Shown in pieces: positions 15,825-24,120 of a stretch of 64,000 bases of DNA (position 1 is the first letter of the stretch; the number at the start of each line of letters is the position of its first letter). Source of the DNA: Streptomyces cinerochromogenes. GTDB taxonomy: Bacteria; Actinomycetota; Actinomycetes; Streptomycetales; Streptomycetaceae. The position numbers and the translations under genes are program-made. The stretch is taken from the NCBI RefSeq assembly GCF_014648635.1, contig NZ_BMRM01000030.1, positions 1 through 64,000 on the forward strand, written 5' to 3'. The notes beneath the pieces are model-generated. The model saw only the letters and a program-made list of their open reading frames with translations. It was not told the origin of the DNA and made no database searches.

Positions 15825-17051
15825 ATGAGCGCTTCGCAGACCTCCGCCTCAGAGACCTCCGAGGTCCCCACCCTCCTCGTCAAGATCTTCGGCAAGGACC
15901 GGCCGGGCATCACGGCCGGCCTGTTCGACACCCTGGCCGCCTACCTCGTCGACGTGGTCGACATCGAGCAGGTCGTCACCCGGGGCCGCCTGGTGCTGTG
16001 CGTGCTGGTGACCCAGCCCCCGGCCGGTCTGGAGGGCGACCTGCGGGCCACCGTGCACAGCTGGGCCGAGTCGATGAAGATGCAGGCGGAGATCATCTCG
16101 GGGCACGGCGACAACCGGCCGCGCGGCCTCGGCCGCTCCCTGGTGACCGTCCTCGGCCATCCGCTCACCGCCGAGTCGACGGCCGCGATCGCCGCCCGGA
16201 TCGCGAAGGCCGGCGGCAACATCGACCGTATCTTCCGGCTCGCCAAGTACCCGGTGACGGCGGTGGAGTTCGCGGTGTCCGGTGTGGAGACCGGACCGCT
16301 GCGCACGGCGCTGGCCTCCGACGCGGCGGCACTGGGTGTCGACATCGCGGTGGTCTCGGCCGGTCTGCACCGGCGTGCCCAGCGACTGGTGGTCATGGAC
16401 GTGGACTCGACCCTGATCCAGGACGAGGTCATCGAGCTGTTCGCCGCGCACGCCGGCTGCGAGGACCAGGTCGCCGAGGTGACGGCGGCGGCGATGCGCG
16501 GGGAGCTGGACTTCGAGCAGTCGCTGCACGCGCGCGTGGCCCTGCTGAAGGGGCTGGACGCGTCGGTGGTGGAGAAGGTGCGCCAGGAGGTCCGGCTGAC
16601 GCCGGGCGCGCGCACGCTGATCCGTACCCTGAAGCGCCTCGGCTACCAGGTGGGGGTCGTCTCCGGCGGCTTCACCCAGGTCACCGATGATCTGAAGGAA
16701 CGGTTGGGCTTGGACTTCGCGCAGGCCAACACGCTGGAGATCGTCGACGGCAAGCTGACCGGCCGGGTCACCGGCGAGATCGTGGACCGGGCGGGCAAGG
16801 CCCGGCTGCTGCGCCGGTTCGCCGCGGAGGCCGGGGTGCCGCTGGCGCAGACGGTGGCGATCGGCGACGGCGCCAACGACCTGGACATGCTGAACGCGGC
16901 GGGCCTGGGCGTGGCCTTCAACGCCAAGCCGGTGGTGCGCGAGGCGGCGCACACGGCGGTGAACTTCCCCTTCCTCGACACGGTCCTCTACCTGCTCGGC
17001 ATCACCCGGGAAGAGGTCGAGGCCGCCGACATGCACGACGACGAGGGCTGA
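15825..17051 (+). CDS. serB: Phosphoserine phosphatase SerB
   Basis: A 408-residue enzyme for the last step of serine synthesis. Two ACT-type regulatory domains (about 14-90 and 103-178) precede a HAD hydrolase domain with the nucleophile motif MDVDSTLIQDE (Asp192, Asp194), motif II in VGVVSGGFTQV and motif IV GDGANDLDML. This long ACT-ACT-HAD form is typical of actinobacteria and allows serine feedback. I take ATG 15825 (MSASQTS); a possible further-upstream reading is low-complexity intergenic sequence. A hairpin after the stop is shared with the convergent SixA gene. Confidence 0.95.
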   Translation: MSASQTSASETSEVPTLLVKIFGKDRPGITAGLFDTLAAYLVDVVDIEQVVTRGRLVLCVLVTQPPAGLEGDLRATVHSWAESMKMQAEIISGHGDNRPRGLGRSLVTVLGHPLTAESTAAIAARIAKAGGNIDRIFRLAKYPVTAVEFAVSGVETGPLRTALASDAAALGVDIAVVSAGLHRRAQRLVVMDVDSTLIQDEVIELFAAHAGCEDQVAEVTAAAMRGELDFEQSLHARVALLKGLDASVVEKVRQEVRLTPGARTLIRTLKRLGYQVGVVSGGFTQVTDDLKERLGLDFAQANTLEIVDGKLTGRVTGEIVDRAGKARLLRRFAAEAGVPLAQTVAIGDGANDLDMLNAAGLGVAFNAKPVVREAAHTAVNFPFLDTVLYLLGITREEVEAADMHDDEG

Positions 17052-17082
17052 GCGGGGCCCCACGGCCTTCCCGCCCCCGAAA

Positions 17083-17112
17083 GGGCCCGGCACCCTGTGC
17101 GGTGCCGGGCCC
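17083..17112. terminator. Bidirectional terminator hairpin
   Basis: GGGCCCGGCACC (17083-17094) pairs with GGTGCCGGGCCC (17101-17112), a perfect 12-base stem with a 6-base loop, between the convergent serB and SixA genes. Confidence 0.75.
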
Positions 17113-17153
17113 TCCGGCGTCGGCGCCCTGCCTCGGCCGGGTCGGCCGGCGGA

Positions 17154-17672
17154 TCAGTCGGAGGGCGCCCAGTAGTCCGTGAGCGTGGCCACGGCGGGCT
17201 CCAGGCTCTTCCAGGGGCCGTCGAAGGAGAGCAGGGCGAAGGCGGCGGCGGGGAAACCGCGGCGGTTCATCCGCGCGCGAGCGTCGTCCTCGGCCGCGCC
17301 GGCCAGGATGTCGGCCAGGCCGTGCACGCCGGGGTTGTGGCCGATCAGGATCACGTTGCGCGCCTCGTCCGGTACCTCGTTCAGCACGGCGATCAGCTCG
17401 CCGGGCGAGGCCTCGTACACCCGCTCCTCGTAGACGGTTTTCGGCCGGTGCGTCAGCTCGTGGACGGCGAGCTTCCACGTCTCGCGGGTGCGGGTCGCCG
17501 TGGAGCACAGGGCCAGGTCGAAGGTGATGCCGGTGTCGGCCAGCTTGCGTCCGGCGACTGCGGCGTCCGTGCGGCCCCGCTCGGCGAGCGGGCGCTCGTG
17601 GTCGGGGACCTGGGGCCAGTCGGCTTTCGCATGCCGGAAGAGGACGATCCTGCGGGGTTCTGCGACGCTCAT
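17154..17672 (-). CDS. SixA-like phosphohistidine phosphatase (histidine phosphatase family)
   Basis: A 172-residue histidine-phosphatase superfamily protein. The catalytic RHG-type motif is LFRHAKADW (Arg13, His14), with CSTATRTRETW and the second catalytic histidine in IGHNPGVHG. It is short, as SixA proteins are. SixA dephosphorylates phosphohistidine in signalling or PTS proteins; the target here is unknown. ATG 17672 gives a full-length domain. Confidence 0.88.
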   Translation of the reverse strand: MSVAEPRRIVLFRHAKADWPQVPDHERPLAERGRTDAAVAGRKLADTGITFDLALCSTATRTRETWKLAVHELTHRPKTVYEERVYEASPGELIAVLNEVPDEARNVILIGHNPGVHGLADILAGAAEDDARARMNRRGFPAAAFALLSFDGPWKSLEPAVATLTDYWAPSD

Positions 17673-17750
17673 GGGACCCAGCTTCGCATGAAACAGGCCA
17701 CCCGGCGCAGGGAGTTGACATGCGGATTCACCGCGTGAGGGGGCCTGCCG

Positions 17751-17957
17751 TCAGCGTGCGAGGAGCTGCTGGGCGCGTTCCAGGAGGCGCGCGATCGCCG
17801 GGTCGCCGCTCGCCGCGTGGGCGTCCGACGGGTTCAGTATCAGGGCGAGCAGCACGAGGAACGCGAGGGCGGGCAGGGCGAGCGCCCACCAGGGCAGCCT
17901 GGTGTCGACGCCGCCCGTGGTCGCCGGGTGGGGCCGGGAGTGGGTGCGGGCCGGCAT
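17751..17957 (-). CDS. Small single-pass membrane protein
   Basis: A 68-residue protein with a polar, His/Arg/Pro-rich N-terminus, one transmembrane helix (about 24-43, WWALALPALAFLVLLALIL) and a short C-terminal tail ending in a basic amphipathic helix (IARLLERAQQLLAR). No family is recognised. I prefer the ATG at 17957 (MPARTHS) over an upstream start because the extra residues look like untranslated sequence. It lies downstream of a small membrane gene on the same strand. Confidence 0.62.
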   Translation of the reverse strand: MPARTHSRPHPATTGGVDTRLPWWALALPALAFLVLLALILNPSDAHAASGDPAIARLLERAQQLLAR

Positions 17958-18130
17958 GGTCGCCTCCGTGGGTCTTCGAGCGGGTCCGTGACCGCCTGCC
18001 GCGGTCACTTCTCGAAGCTACGGAATCCGGGGCCGCCAACCCATCCGGACTTCCACCCAGTTGACCCTGACCCTGACCCCCTAGGGGATGGGGGGGCCAG
18101 CCCCACCCCGGGCCGGGGGCGGGGCCGCCG

Positions 18131-18250
18131 TCAGGGGGAGGCGATGGTCGCCACGATGGCGATGATCACGAAGATGGCGAGGAACGAGCCGAAGACGAGC
18201 AGCATCTTCTTCTGGCCGTTCTTGGGGTTCGGGTCGAGCACAGGCTGCAT
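18131..18250 (-). CDS. Very small (39-residue) membrane protein
   Basis: An ATG at 18248-18250 opens a 39-codon frame ending in TGA at 18131. The protein starts MQPVLDPNPKNGQKKM and continues as one strongly hydrophobic helix (about 17-37: LLVFGSFLAIFVIIAI then VATIA). The Lys pair before the helix and the Asn/Pro/Gly start make sense as a real tail-anchored or N-in membrane peptide, and the codons use G/C in the third position throughout. It sits between the MFS gene and another small membrane gene, all on the minus strand. I believe similar small proteins are conserved in streptomycetes, but the function is unknown. Confidence 0.65.
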   Translation of the reverse strand: MQPVLDPNPKNGQKKMLLVFGSFLAIFVIIAIVATIASP

Positions 18251-18305
18251 GCGCCCAGTCTCGCACCCCGCCCCGCGTCCGGCGGCGCCGGGGCACCCCG
18301 GCGGG

Positions 18306-19616
18306 TCAGCGCGTCGCCTCCTCCTCCACCGTGCGGTCGCGGCCCGCCAGGAAGCCCACCACCATCTGCGGCACCATGAGGCCCGCCATGAGGGCGATCG
18401 GCAGCCCCCAGCCGCCGCTCTGCTGGTAGAGGACGCCGACCAGCAGCGGGCCGGGGATGGAGATCAGGTAGCCGGTGCTCTGCGCGAACGCGGACAGCTG
18501 GACCACGCCCGGACCGCTGCGGGCCCGCATGCCGACCATGGTCAGCGCGAGCGGGAAGGCGCAGTTGGACACGCCCAGCAGCAGCGCCCAGGCCCAGGAG
18601 CCGCCGGCCGGGGCGAGGTACAGCCCGGCGTACCCGGCGAGTCCGCAGGCGCCCAGGACCAGCACGATCGGGCCCTGGTGGGGCAGCCGGGTGGCGACCC
18701 GCGGGATGACGAAGGCCAGCGGGACGCCCATCACCATGGTGACGGCGAGCAGCACGCCCGCGGTGCCCGCCGGGACGCCGGCGTCCCGGAAGATCTGCGG
18801 CATCCAGCCCATGGTGATGTAGGCGGCGGTGGCCTGGAGACCGAAGAAGACGGCGAGGGCCCAGGCCGTGCGGCTGCGGGTGATCCGCAGCGGAGCGTGC
18901 TGGTCCGCGGGCTCGCGCACCGGCCCCTCCGGCCGGGCGGCGGTGCCGCGGTCGCGGACGAGGGGGAGCCAGGGCAGCACCGCGGCGGCGGCGAGGGCCG
19001 CCCACACGGCGAGGCCTGGCTGCCAGCCGCCGCCCATGGCGTCGGTCAGGGGGACGGTCACCGCGGCGGCGAGGGAGGTGCCGAGGGCGAGGGCCATCGA
19101 GTACAGGCCGGTCATGGAGCCGACCCGGTCGGGGAACCAGCGCTTGACGATGACCGGCATCAGGACGTTGCTGACGGCGATGCCCATGAGGGCGAGCGCG
19201 CTGGCGGCCAGGAATCCGGCCGTGCCGCCGACGTACGGCCGTACGAGCAGGCCGGTGGCGATGGCGGCCATGCCGGCGCACACCACGGCGGCCGGGCCGA
19301 AGCGGCGGGCCAGGCGGGGCGCGGTGACGCCGAAGACGGCGAAGCACAGCGGGGGCACGGAGGTGAGCAGGCCGGCGACGCTGCCGCTCATGCCGAGCCC
19401 GTCGCGGACCTCCTCCAGGAGGGCGCCGAGGCTCGTGATGGCGGGGCGGAGGTTGAGCGCGGAGAGCACGATGCCGAGGACGACCAGCCGGGCCGCCCAC
19501 GCACGCGTGCGGTGCGTCGCGCCGGGCGCCGCCTCCCGGGCGGCGCCGGCCGTGCCGCGTTCGGTCGATGACATCGCCGTACGGGTCTCCACTGTCCGGG
19601 TTTCCTCACTAACCAT
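18306..19616 (-). CDS. MFS transporter, CynX/NimT-like family
   Basis: A 436-residue major facilitator with 12 predicted membrane helices. Characteristic stretches are LSALNLRPAITSLGALLEEVR at the first helix and MGIAVSNVLMPVIVKRWFPDR in the loop after helix 4, as in the CynX/NimT group (cyanate or 2-nitroimidazole transport). It is divergent from a FadR-type regulator gene with about 80 bases between, so the regulator likely controls it. The start may be ATG 19616 (MVSEETR), or ATG 19574 (MSSTERG), which would leave more room for the promoter. The true substrate is not known. Confidence 0.88.
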   Translation of the reverse strand: MVSEETRTVETRTAMSSTERGTAGAAREAAPGATHRTRAWAARLVVLGIVLSALNLRPAITSLGALLEEVRDGLGMSGSVAGLLTSVPPLCFAVFGVTAPRLARRFGPAAVVCAGMAAIATGLLVRPYVGGTAGFLAASALALMGIAVSNVLMPVIVKRWFPDRVGSMTGLYSMALALGTSLAAAVTVPLTDAMGGGWQPGLAVWAALAAAAVLPWLPLVRDRGTAARPEGPVREPADQHAPLRITRSRTAWALAVFFGLQATAAYITMGWMPQIFRDAGVPAGTAGVLLAVTMVMGVPLAFVIPRVATRLPHQGPIVLVLGACGLAGYAGLYLAPAGGSWAWALLLGVSNCAFPLALTMVGMRARSGPGVVQLSAFAQSTGYLISIPGPLLVGVLYQQSGGWGLPIALMAGLMVPQMVVGFLAGRDRTVEEEATR

Positions 19617-19660
19617 GAGACCCATCATAGAATCATGGGATGATTGGTTGTCCATCCCCG
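19614..19660. promoter_or_regulatory. Probable shared promoter/operator of the MFS and FadR-type genes
   Basis: This is a locally AT-rich stretch between divergent genes with an inverted repeat CCCAT-(9)-ATGGG (19621-19639). On the minus strand TGGACA (about 19651-19656) faces TATGAT, and on the plus strand a TAGAAT hexamer lies at 19628-19633. GntR-type regulators usually bind such short palindromes next to their own gene. Exact operator bases are inferred. Confidence 0.45.
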
Positions 19661-19698
19661 CGGCCCACGCGCGCGGGCCTGTCGTGCGAAGGTGTGCC

Positions 19699-20391
19699 AT
19701 GCCTTTGAGCCACCCGCGCCGATCGGCGCTGTCCGAGCAGGTCATCGCCGCGTTGCGGCAGCAGATCACCTCCGGCGAGTGGCCGGTCGGCTCGCGCATC
19801 CCGACGGAGCCGGAACTGGTCGAGCAGCTCGGTGTCGCCCGCAACACCGTCCGCGAGGCCGTCCGCGCGCTCGCCCACAACGGTCTGCTGGACATCCGCC
19901 AGGGCTCCGGCACCTACGTGGTGGCCACGAGCGAGCTGGCCGGCGTGATGCACCGCCGCTTCGCCGGCGCCGACCCGCGGCACATCGCCGAGCTGCGGGC
20001 CACGCTGGAGTCGGCCGCGGCGAAGCTGGCCGCCGAACGGCGCACCGAGAAGGACCTCAAACAGCTGGACACGCTGATGGCCCGGCGTGAGGAGGCATGG
20101 GAGACCGGCGACGCGGAAGCCTTCGTGGCGGCCGACGCCACCTTCCACCTGGCCGTGGTGGCCGCCTCCCACAACGACGTGATGACCGCGATGTACGCCG
20201 ACCTGGGCGAGGTGCTGCGGGACTGGCTGCGCGCGGACGTCGGGGCGGAGCTGACCCCGGAGACCCACATGGACCACTCGCGCCTGCTGGACGCGATCCG
20301 CGCCGGGGACGCGGAGGCGGCGGCGACCGAGGCCGCGAGCTATCCGTTCCTGTGCGACCCGGGCCGGTTCACCGCGCCTTCTGGTGGCTGA
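19699..20391 (+). CDS. GntR/FadR-family transcriptional regulator
   Basis: A 230-residue regulator. The winged helix-turn-helix at ~10-75 (SEQVIAALRQQITSGEWPVG, RIPTEPELVEQLGVARNTVREA) is followed by an all-helical FCD effector domain (~95-220, with the metal-ligand-type residues in ADATFHLAVVAASHN and HMDHSRLLDAI). FCD domains bind small carboxylates and often a metal. It is divergent from the MFS transporter gene, its probable target. ATG 19699 has GAAGG upstream. The 3' end overlaps the convergent small secreted-protein gene by 23 bases. Confidence 0.92.
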   Translation: MPLSHPRRSALSEQVIAALRQQITSGEWPVGSRIPTEPELVEQLGVARNTVREAVRALAHNGLLDIRQGSGTYVVATSELAGVMHRRFAGADPRHIAELRATLESAAAKLAAERRTEKDLKQLDTLMARREEAWETGDAEAFVAADATFHLAVVAASHNDVMTAMYADLGEVLRDWLRADVGAELTPETHMDHSRLLDAIRAGDAEAAATEAASYPFLCDPGRFTAPSGG

Positions 20392-20719
20392 TCCAGACCG
20401 AGCGGACCTCCTTCCAGCACCGGCCCGTCAGCCGTACGGTCATGGCGGGCCAGGCGTCCACCGGGGCGCTGTCGCTGTCGATGTCCCACCAGCGGGCGCA
20501 CTCGATGTGCAGCCGTACCCGGTCGATGTCGACATAGGGGTTGTGGCAGTAGGCCTCCACATGGGAGCCGCGGACCGCCGTACGGCAGGAGGCGCCGAAC
20601 CGGCTCGGCGGGGGCGGCTTGGCGTCGCTCACGCGCGCGTGGGGCAGCGCGTCGTACGGCAGGGACAGCACGAGGACCAGGGCCACGGTCACCGGGGCCA
20701 GGCTGCGGGACAGGCGCAC
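20369..20719 (-). CDS. Small secreted protein with four cysteines
   Basis: A 116-residue protein with an N-terminal signal peptide (about 1-27, LAPVTVALVLVLSL, cleavage near LPHA). The mature part contains four cysteines (45, 58, 74, 101), so it is probably disulfide-bonded outside the cell. I recognise no family. Its 3' end runs 23 bases into the convergent FadR-type gene. Start ATG 20719 has GAGGAGGTC upstream, a strong Shine-Dalgarno sequence, which supports it as real. Confidence 0.72.
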   Translation of the reverse strand: MRLSRSLAPVTVALVLVLSLPYDALPHARVSDAKPPPPSRFGASCRTAVRGSHVEAYCHNPYVDIDRVRLHIECARWWDIDSDSAPVDAWPAMTVRLTGRCWKEVRSVWISHQKAR

Positions 20720-20820
20720 AAGGGGACCTCCTCGGCCGGGCTGCGGAGGGACGTGCGGGAAGGCGTAATCCAGGGTGCGCCGCCTGCGCGGCGGCGGCCC
20801 GGCCGGTGAGCCGAACGGGT

Positions 20821-20860
20821 GACGCCCCGCTCCCCCGCCGGCGGCGGGAGACGGGGCGTC
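20821..20860. terminator. Terminator hairpin after fabI
   Basis: GACGCCCCG (20821-20829) pairs with CGGGGCGTC (20852-20860), with an inner GC-rich helix (CGCC/GGCG). It lies 17 bases downstream of the fabI stop. Confidence 0.65.
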
Positions 20861-20876
20861 GGTGTGCTGCGGGAGG

Positions 20877-21644
20877 TCAGGCGCCGATGGCGTGCAGGCC
20901 GCCGTCGACGTGGATGATCTCGCCCGTGGTCTTCGGGAACCAGTCGCTCAGCAGGGCGACGACACCGCGGCCGGCCGGCTCCGGGTCCTTCAGGTCCCAC
21001 TCCAGCGGGGCACGGGTGTCCCACACGGAGGCCAGCTCGCTGAAGCCCGGGATGGACTTGGCGGCCATGGAACCGATCGGGCCCGCCGAGATGAGGTTGC
21101 AGCGGATGTTCTGCTTGCCCAGGTCGCGCGCCATGTAGCGGCTGGTCGCCTCCAGCGCGGCCTTGGCCGGGCCCATCCAGTCGTACTGCGGCCAGGCGTA
21201 CTGGGCGTCGAAGGTGAGGCCGACGACCGAGCCGCCGTTCTGCATCAGCGGCAGGCAGGCCATGGTCAGCGACTTCAGGGAGAACGCCGAGACGTGCATG
21301 GCGGTGGCCACCGACTCGAACGGCGTGTTCAGGAAGTTGCCGCCGAGCGCGTCCTGCGGCGCGAAGCCGATGGAGTGGACGATGCCGTCGAGGCCGCCCA
21401 GCTCCTCGCCGACCACGTCGGCCAGACGCGCGAGGTGCTCGTCGTTGGTGACGTCCAGCTCGATGACCTTGGCCGGCTTGGGGAGCTTCTTGGCGATGCG
21501 CTCGGTCAGGGTGGGCCGCGGGAACGCGGTCAGGATGATCTCGGCGCCCTGCTCCTGGGCGAGCTTGGCGACGTGGAAGGCGATGGAGGACTCCATCAGC
21601 ACCCCGGTGACCAGGATGCGCTTGCCCTCAAGAATTCCGCTCAT
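20877..21644 (-). CDS. fabI: Enoyl-[acyl-carrier-protein] reductase FabI (InhA type)
   Basis: A 255-residue NADH-dependent enoyl-ACP reductase that completes each cycle of type II fatty acid synthesis. It has the divergent SDR nucleotide motif GVLMESSIAF, IVHSIGFAPQ, and the enoyl-reductase active site in YDWMGPAKAALE (Tyr, Met, then Lys). It is closer to mycobacterial InhA than to E. coli FabI in these motifs. It starts 5 bases after fabG ends, forming a two-gene operon. InhA-type enzymes are the targets of isoniazid adducts and triclosan. Confidence 0.96.
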   Translation of the reverse strand: MSGILEGKRILVTGVLMESSIAFHVAKLAQEQGAEIILTAFPRPTLTERIAKKLPKPAKVIELDVTNDEHLARLADVVGEELGGLDGIVHSIGFAPQDALGGNFLNTPFESVATAMHVSAFSLKSLTMACLPLMQNGGSVVGLTFDAQYAWPQYDWMGPAKAALEATSRYMARDLGKQNIRCNLISAGPIGSMAAKSIPGFSELASVWDTRAPLEWDLKDPEPAGRGVVALLSDWFPKTTGEIIHVDGGLHAIGA

Positions 21645-21649
21645 GGTGA

Positions 21650-22354
21650 TCAGTGACCCATTCCCAGTCCGCCGTCAACCGGAATGACGGCTCCAGTGAT
21701 GTACGAGGCGTCGTCCGAGGCGAGGAACCGCACCGTCGCGGCGATCTCCTCCGGCTGCGCGTAACGGCCGAGCGGCACCTGCGACACGATGTTGTCGCGC
21801 TGCTCGTCGGTGAGCGCCTTGGTCATGTCGGTGTCGACGAAGCCGGGCGCGACGACGTTGAAGGTGATGTTGCGCGAGCCCAGCTCCCGGGCGAGGGAAC
21901 GCGCGAAGCCGACCAGGGCGGCCTTGGAGGCGGCGTAGTTCGCCTGGCCCGCCGAGCCGAGCAGACCGACCACCGACGAGATGAGGACGACCCGGCCCTT
22001 CTTCGCGCGCAGCATGCCGCGGTTGGCGCGCTTGACGACCCGGAAGGTGCCCGTCAGGTTGGTGTCGATGACCGAGGTGAAGTCCTCCTCGGACATCCGC
22101 ATCAGCAGCTGGTCCTTGGTGACGCCGGCGTTGGCGACCAGGACCTCCACCGGACCGTGCTGGTCCTCGATCTCCTTGTAGGCCTGCTCCACCTGCTCCG
22201 GGTCGGTGATGTCGCACTTGACGGCCAGGAAGCCGGCCGGCGGCTCACCCGAGCGGTACGTGATCGCGACCTTGTCGCCGGCGTCGGCGAAAGCGCGGGC
22301 GATGGCGAGGCCGATGCCCCGGTTGCCTCCGGTGACGAGAACCGAGCGGCTCAA
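21650..22354 (-). CDS. fabG: 3-oxoacyl-[acyl-carrier-protein] reductase FabG
   Basis: A 234-residue NADPH-dependent beta-ketoacyl-ACP reductase. It has TGGNRGIGLA (residues 8-17), the NAG motif in VLVANAGVT, catalytic Ser in LISSVVG, and YAASKAALVG. The start is a TTG at 22354 (reading SRSVLVTGG next) with AAAGGGTGAT upstream; no ATG or GTG fits the family start, and the longer open frame is not family sequence. It is followed after 5 bases by fabI. A rare TTG start on an essential gene suggests tuned translation. Confidence 0.95.
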   Translation of the reverse strand: MSRSVLVTGGNRGIGLAIARAFADAGDKVAITYRSGEPPAGFLAVKCDITDPEQVEQAYKEIEDQHGPVEVLVANAGVTKDQLLMRMSEEDFTSVIDTNLTGTFRVVKRANRGMLRAKKGRVVLISSVVGLLGSAGQANYAASKAALVGFARSLARELGSRNITFNVVAPGFVDTDMTKALTDEQRDNIVSQVPLGRYAQPEEIAATVRFLASDDASYITGAVIPVDGGLGMGH

Positions 22355-22596
22355 CGGATCACCCTTTCGATAGCGGTCTGACACATCCGCCCGAACCCGT
22401 GGATGGCAGGCGGCTTCAGTCGAAAACCTATCGGTACCGCCGCGTCCGCGGGCAAGCGGGCACCGACAGTGGCGCGGGGGTGTCACTGTCGGGTCCCTAC
22501 AGAACGAGCCGGTTCCCGGACCCGAAACATGTGGTCCGCCGGGCCGCTCCCGGGACATGATCGGACCCGACAGGCCACGACAGCAGGGAGACCTCC

Positions 22597-24120
22597 GTGC
22601 CTCATTCCATCGACGAAGCCTTCACGGCGCTTCCCCTACGGGCGCTCGCCGACGCCGCGCTCGCACGCGCGCGTGCGCTGGGCGCCGAGCACGCGGACTT
22701 CCGGTTCGAGCGGGTGCGCAGCGCCGCCTGGCGGCTGCGGGACGGCAAGCCCGCCGGATCCTCGGACACCACCGACCTCGGGTACGCGGTCCGGGTCGTG
22801 CACGGCGGTACGTGGGGCTTCGCCTCCGGGGTCGATCTGACCATGGACGCCGCCGCCCGGGTCGCCTCGCAGGCGGTGGCCATGGCGAAGTTGTCCGCGC
22901 AGGTGATCAAGGCCGCCGGGTCGGACGAGCGGGTGGAGCTGGCCGACGAGCCGGTGCACGCCGACAGGACGTGGGTCTCGTCGTACGAGATCGACCCGTT
23001 CTCGGTGCCGGACGAGGAGAAGTCGGCGCTGCTCGCGGAGTGGAGCGGCCGGCTGCTGCGCGCGAACGGCGTCGACCACGTGGACGCCTCGCTGCTCACC
23101 GTCCACGAGAACAAGTTCTACGCCGACACGGCCGGGACGGTGACGACCCAGCAGCGGGTGCGGCTGCATCCGCAGCTCACGGCGGTGTCGGTCGACGAGT
23201 CGAGCGGGGAGTTCGACTCGATGCGCACCCTCGCGCCGCCGGTGGGCCGCGGCTGGGAGTACCTGACCGGGACCGGCTGGGACTGGGACGCCGAGCTGGA
23301 GCGGATCCCCGAGCTGCTCGCCGAGAAGATGCGGGCGCCCAGCGTGGAACCGGGCCTGTACGACCTGGTGATCGACCCGTCCAATCTGTGGCTGACCATC
23401 CACGAGTCCATCGGGCACGCGACGGAGCTGGACCGGGCGCTCGGCTACGAGGCCGCGTACGCCGGCACCTCCTTCGCCACCTTCGACCAGCTGGGCAAGC
23501 TGCGGTACGGCTCCGAGCTGATGAACGTCACCGGTGACCGCACCGCCGAGCACGGCCTCGCCACCATCGGCTACGACGACGAGGGCGTCGAGGCCCAGTC
23601 CTGGGACCTCGTGAAGGACGGCACGCTCGTCGGCTACCAGCTGGACCGGCGGATCGCCCGTCTGACCGGGTTCGAGCGCTCCAACGGCTGCGCGTACGCC
23701 GACTCGCCCGCGCACGTCCCGGTGCAGCGCATGGCCAACGTGTCGCTGCGGCCGGATCCGGCCGGGCTGTCCACGGAGGACCTGATCGGGGGCGTCGACC
23801 GGGGCATCTACGTGGTCGGCGACCGGTCCTGGTCGATCGACATGCAGCGGTACAACTTCCAGTTCACCGGCCAGCGCTTCTTCAAGATCGAGAACGGGCG
23901 GATCACCGGGCAGCTGAAGGACGTCGCCTACCAGGCCACGACCACGGACTTCTGGGGCTCGATGGCCGCCGTGGGCGGACCGCAGACGTACGTCCTCGGC
24001 GGTGCCTTCAACTGCGGCAAGGCCCAGCCGGGCCAGGTGGCCGCCGTGTCCCACGGGTGCCCGTCCGCCCTCTTCAAGGGCGTCAACATTCTGAACACCA
24101 CGCAGGAGGCCGGCCGATGA
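22597..24120 (+). CDS. tldD: TldD metalloprotease subunit
   Basis: A 507-residue TldD-family protein, the catalytic half of the TldD/TldE (PmbA) protease that degrades unfolded or leader-type peptides and matures some RiPPs. The metal site HESIGHATELDRA (HExxxH) is near residue 268. The glycine-rich C-terminal core includes TDFWGSMAAVGG and a final Cys-containing stretch. GTG 22597 has AGGGAG at 22585-22590. The stop overlaps the start of the tldE gene by four bases (ATGA), as expected for subunits made one-to-one. It is divergent from fabG. Confidence 0.95.
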   Translation: MPHSIDEAFTALPLRALADAALARARALGAEHADFRFERVRSAAWRLRDGKPAGSSDTTDLGYAVRVVHGGTWGFASGVDLTMDAAARVASQAVAMAKLSAQVIKAAGSDERVELADEPVHADRTWVSSYEIDPFSVPDEEKSALLAEWSGRLLRANGVDHVDASLLTVHENKFYADTAGTVTTQQRVRLHPQLTAVSVDESSGEFDSMRTLAPPVGRGWEYLTGTGWDWDAELERIPELLAEKMRAPSVEPGLYDLVIDPSNLWLTIHESIGHATELDRALGYEAAYAGTSFATFDQLGKLRYGSELMNVTGDRTAEHGLATIGYDDEGVEAQSWDLVKDGTLVGYQLDRRIARLTGFERSNGCAYADSPAHVPVQRMANVSLRPDPAGLSTEDLIGGVDRGIYVVGDRSWSIDMQRYNFQFTGQRFFKIENGRITGQLKDVAYQATTTDFWGSMAAVGGPQTYVLGGAFNCGKAQPGQVAAVSHGCPSALFKGVNILNTTQEAGR

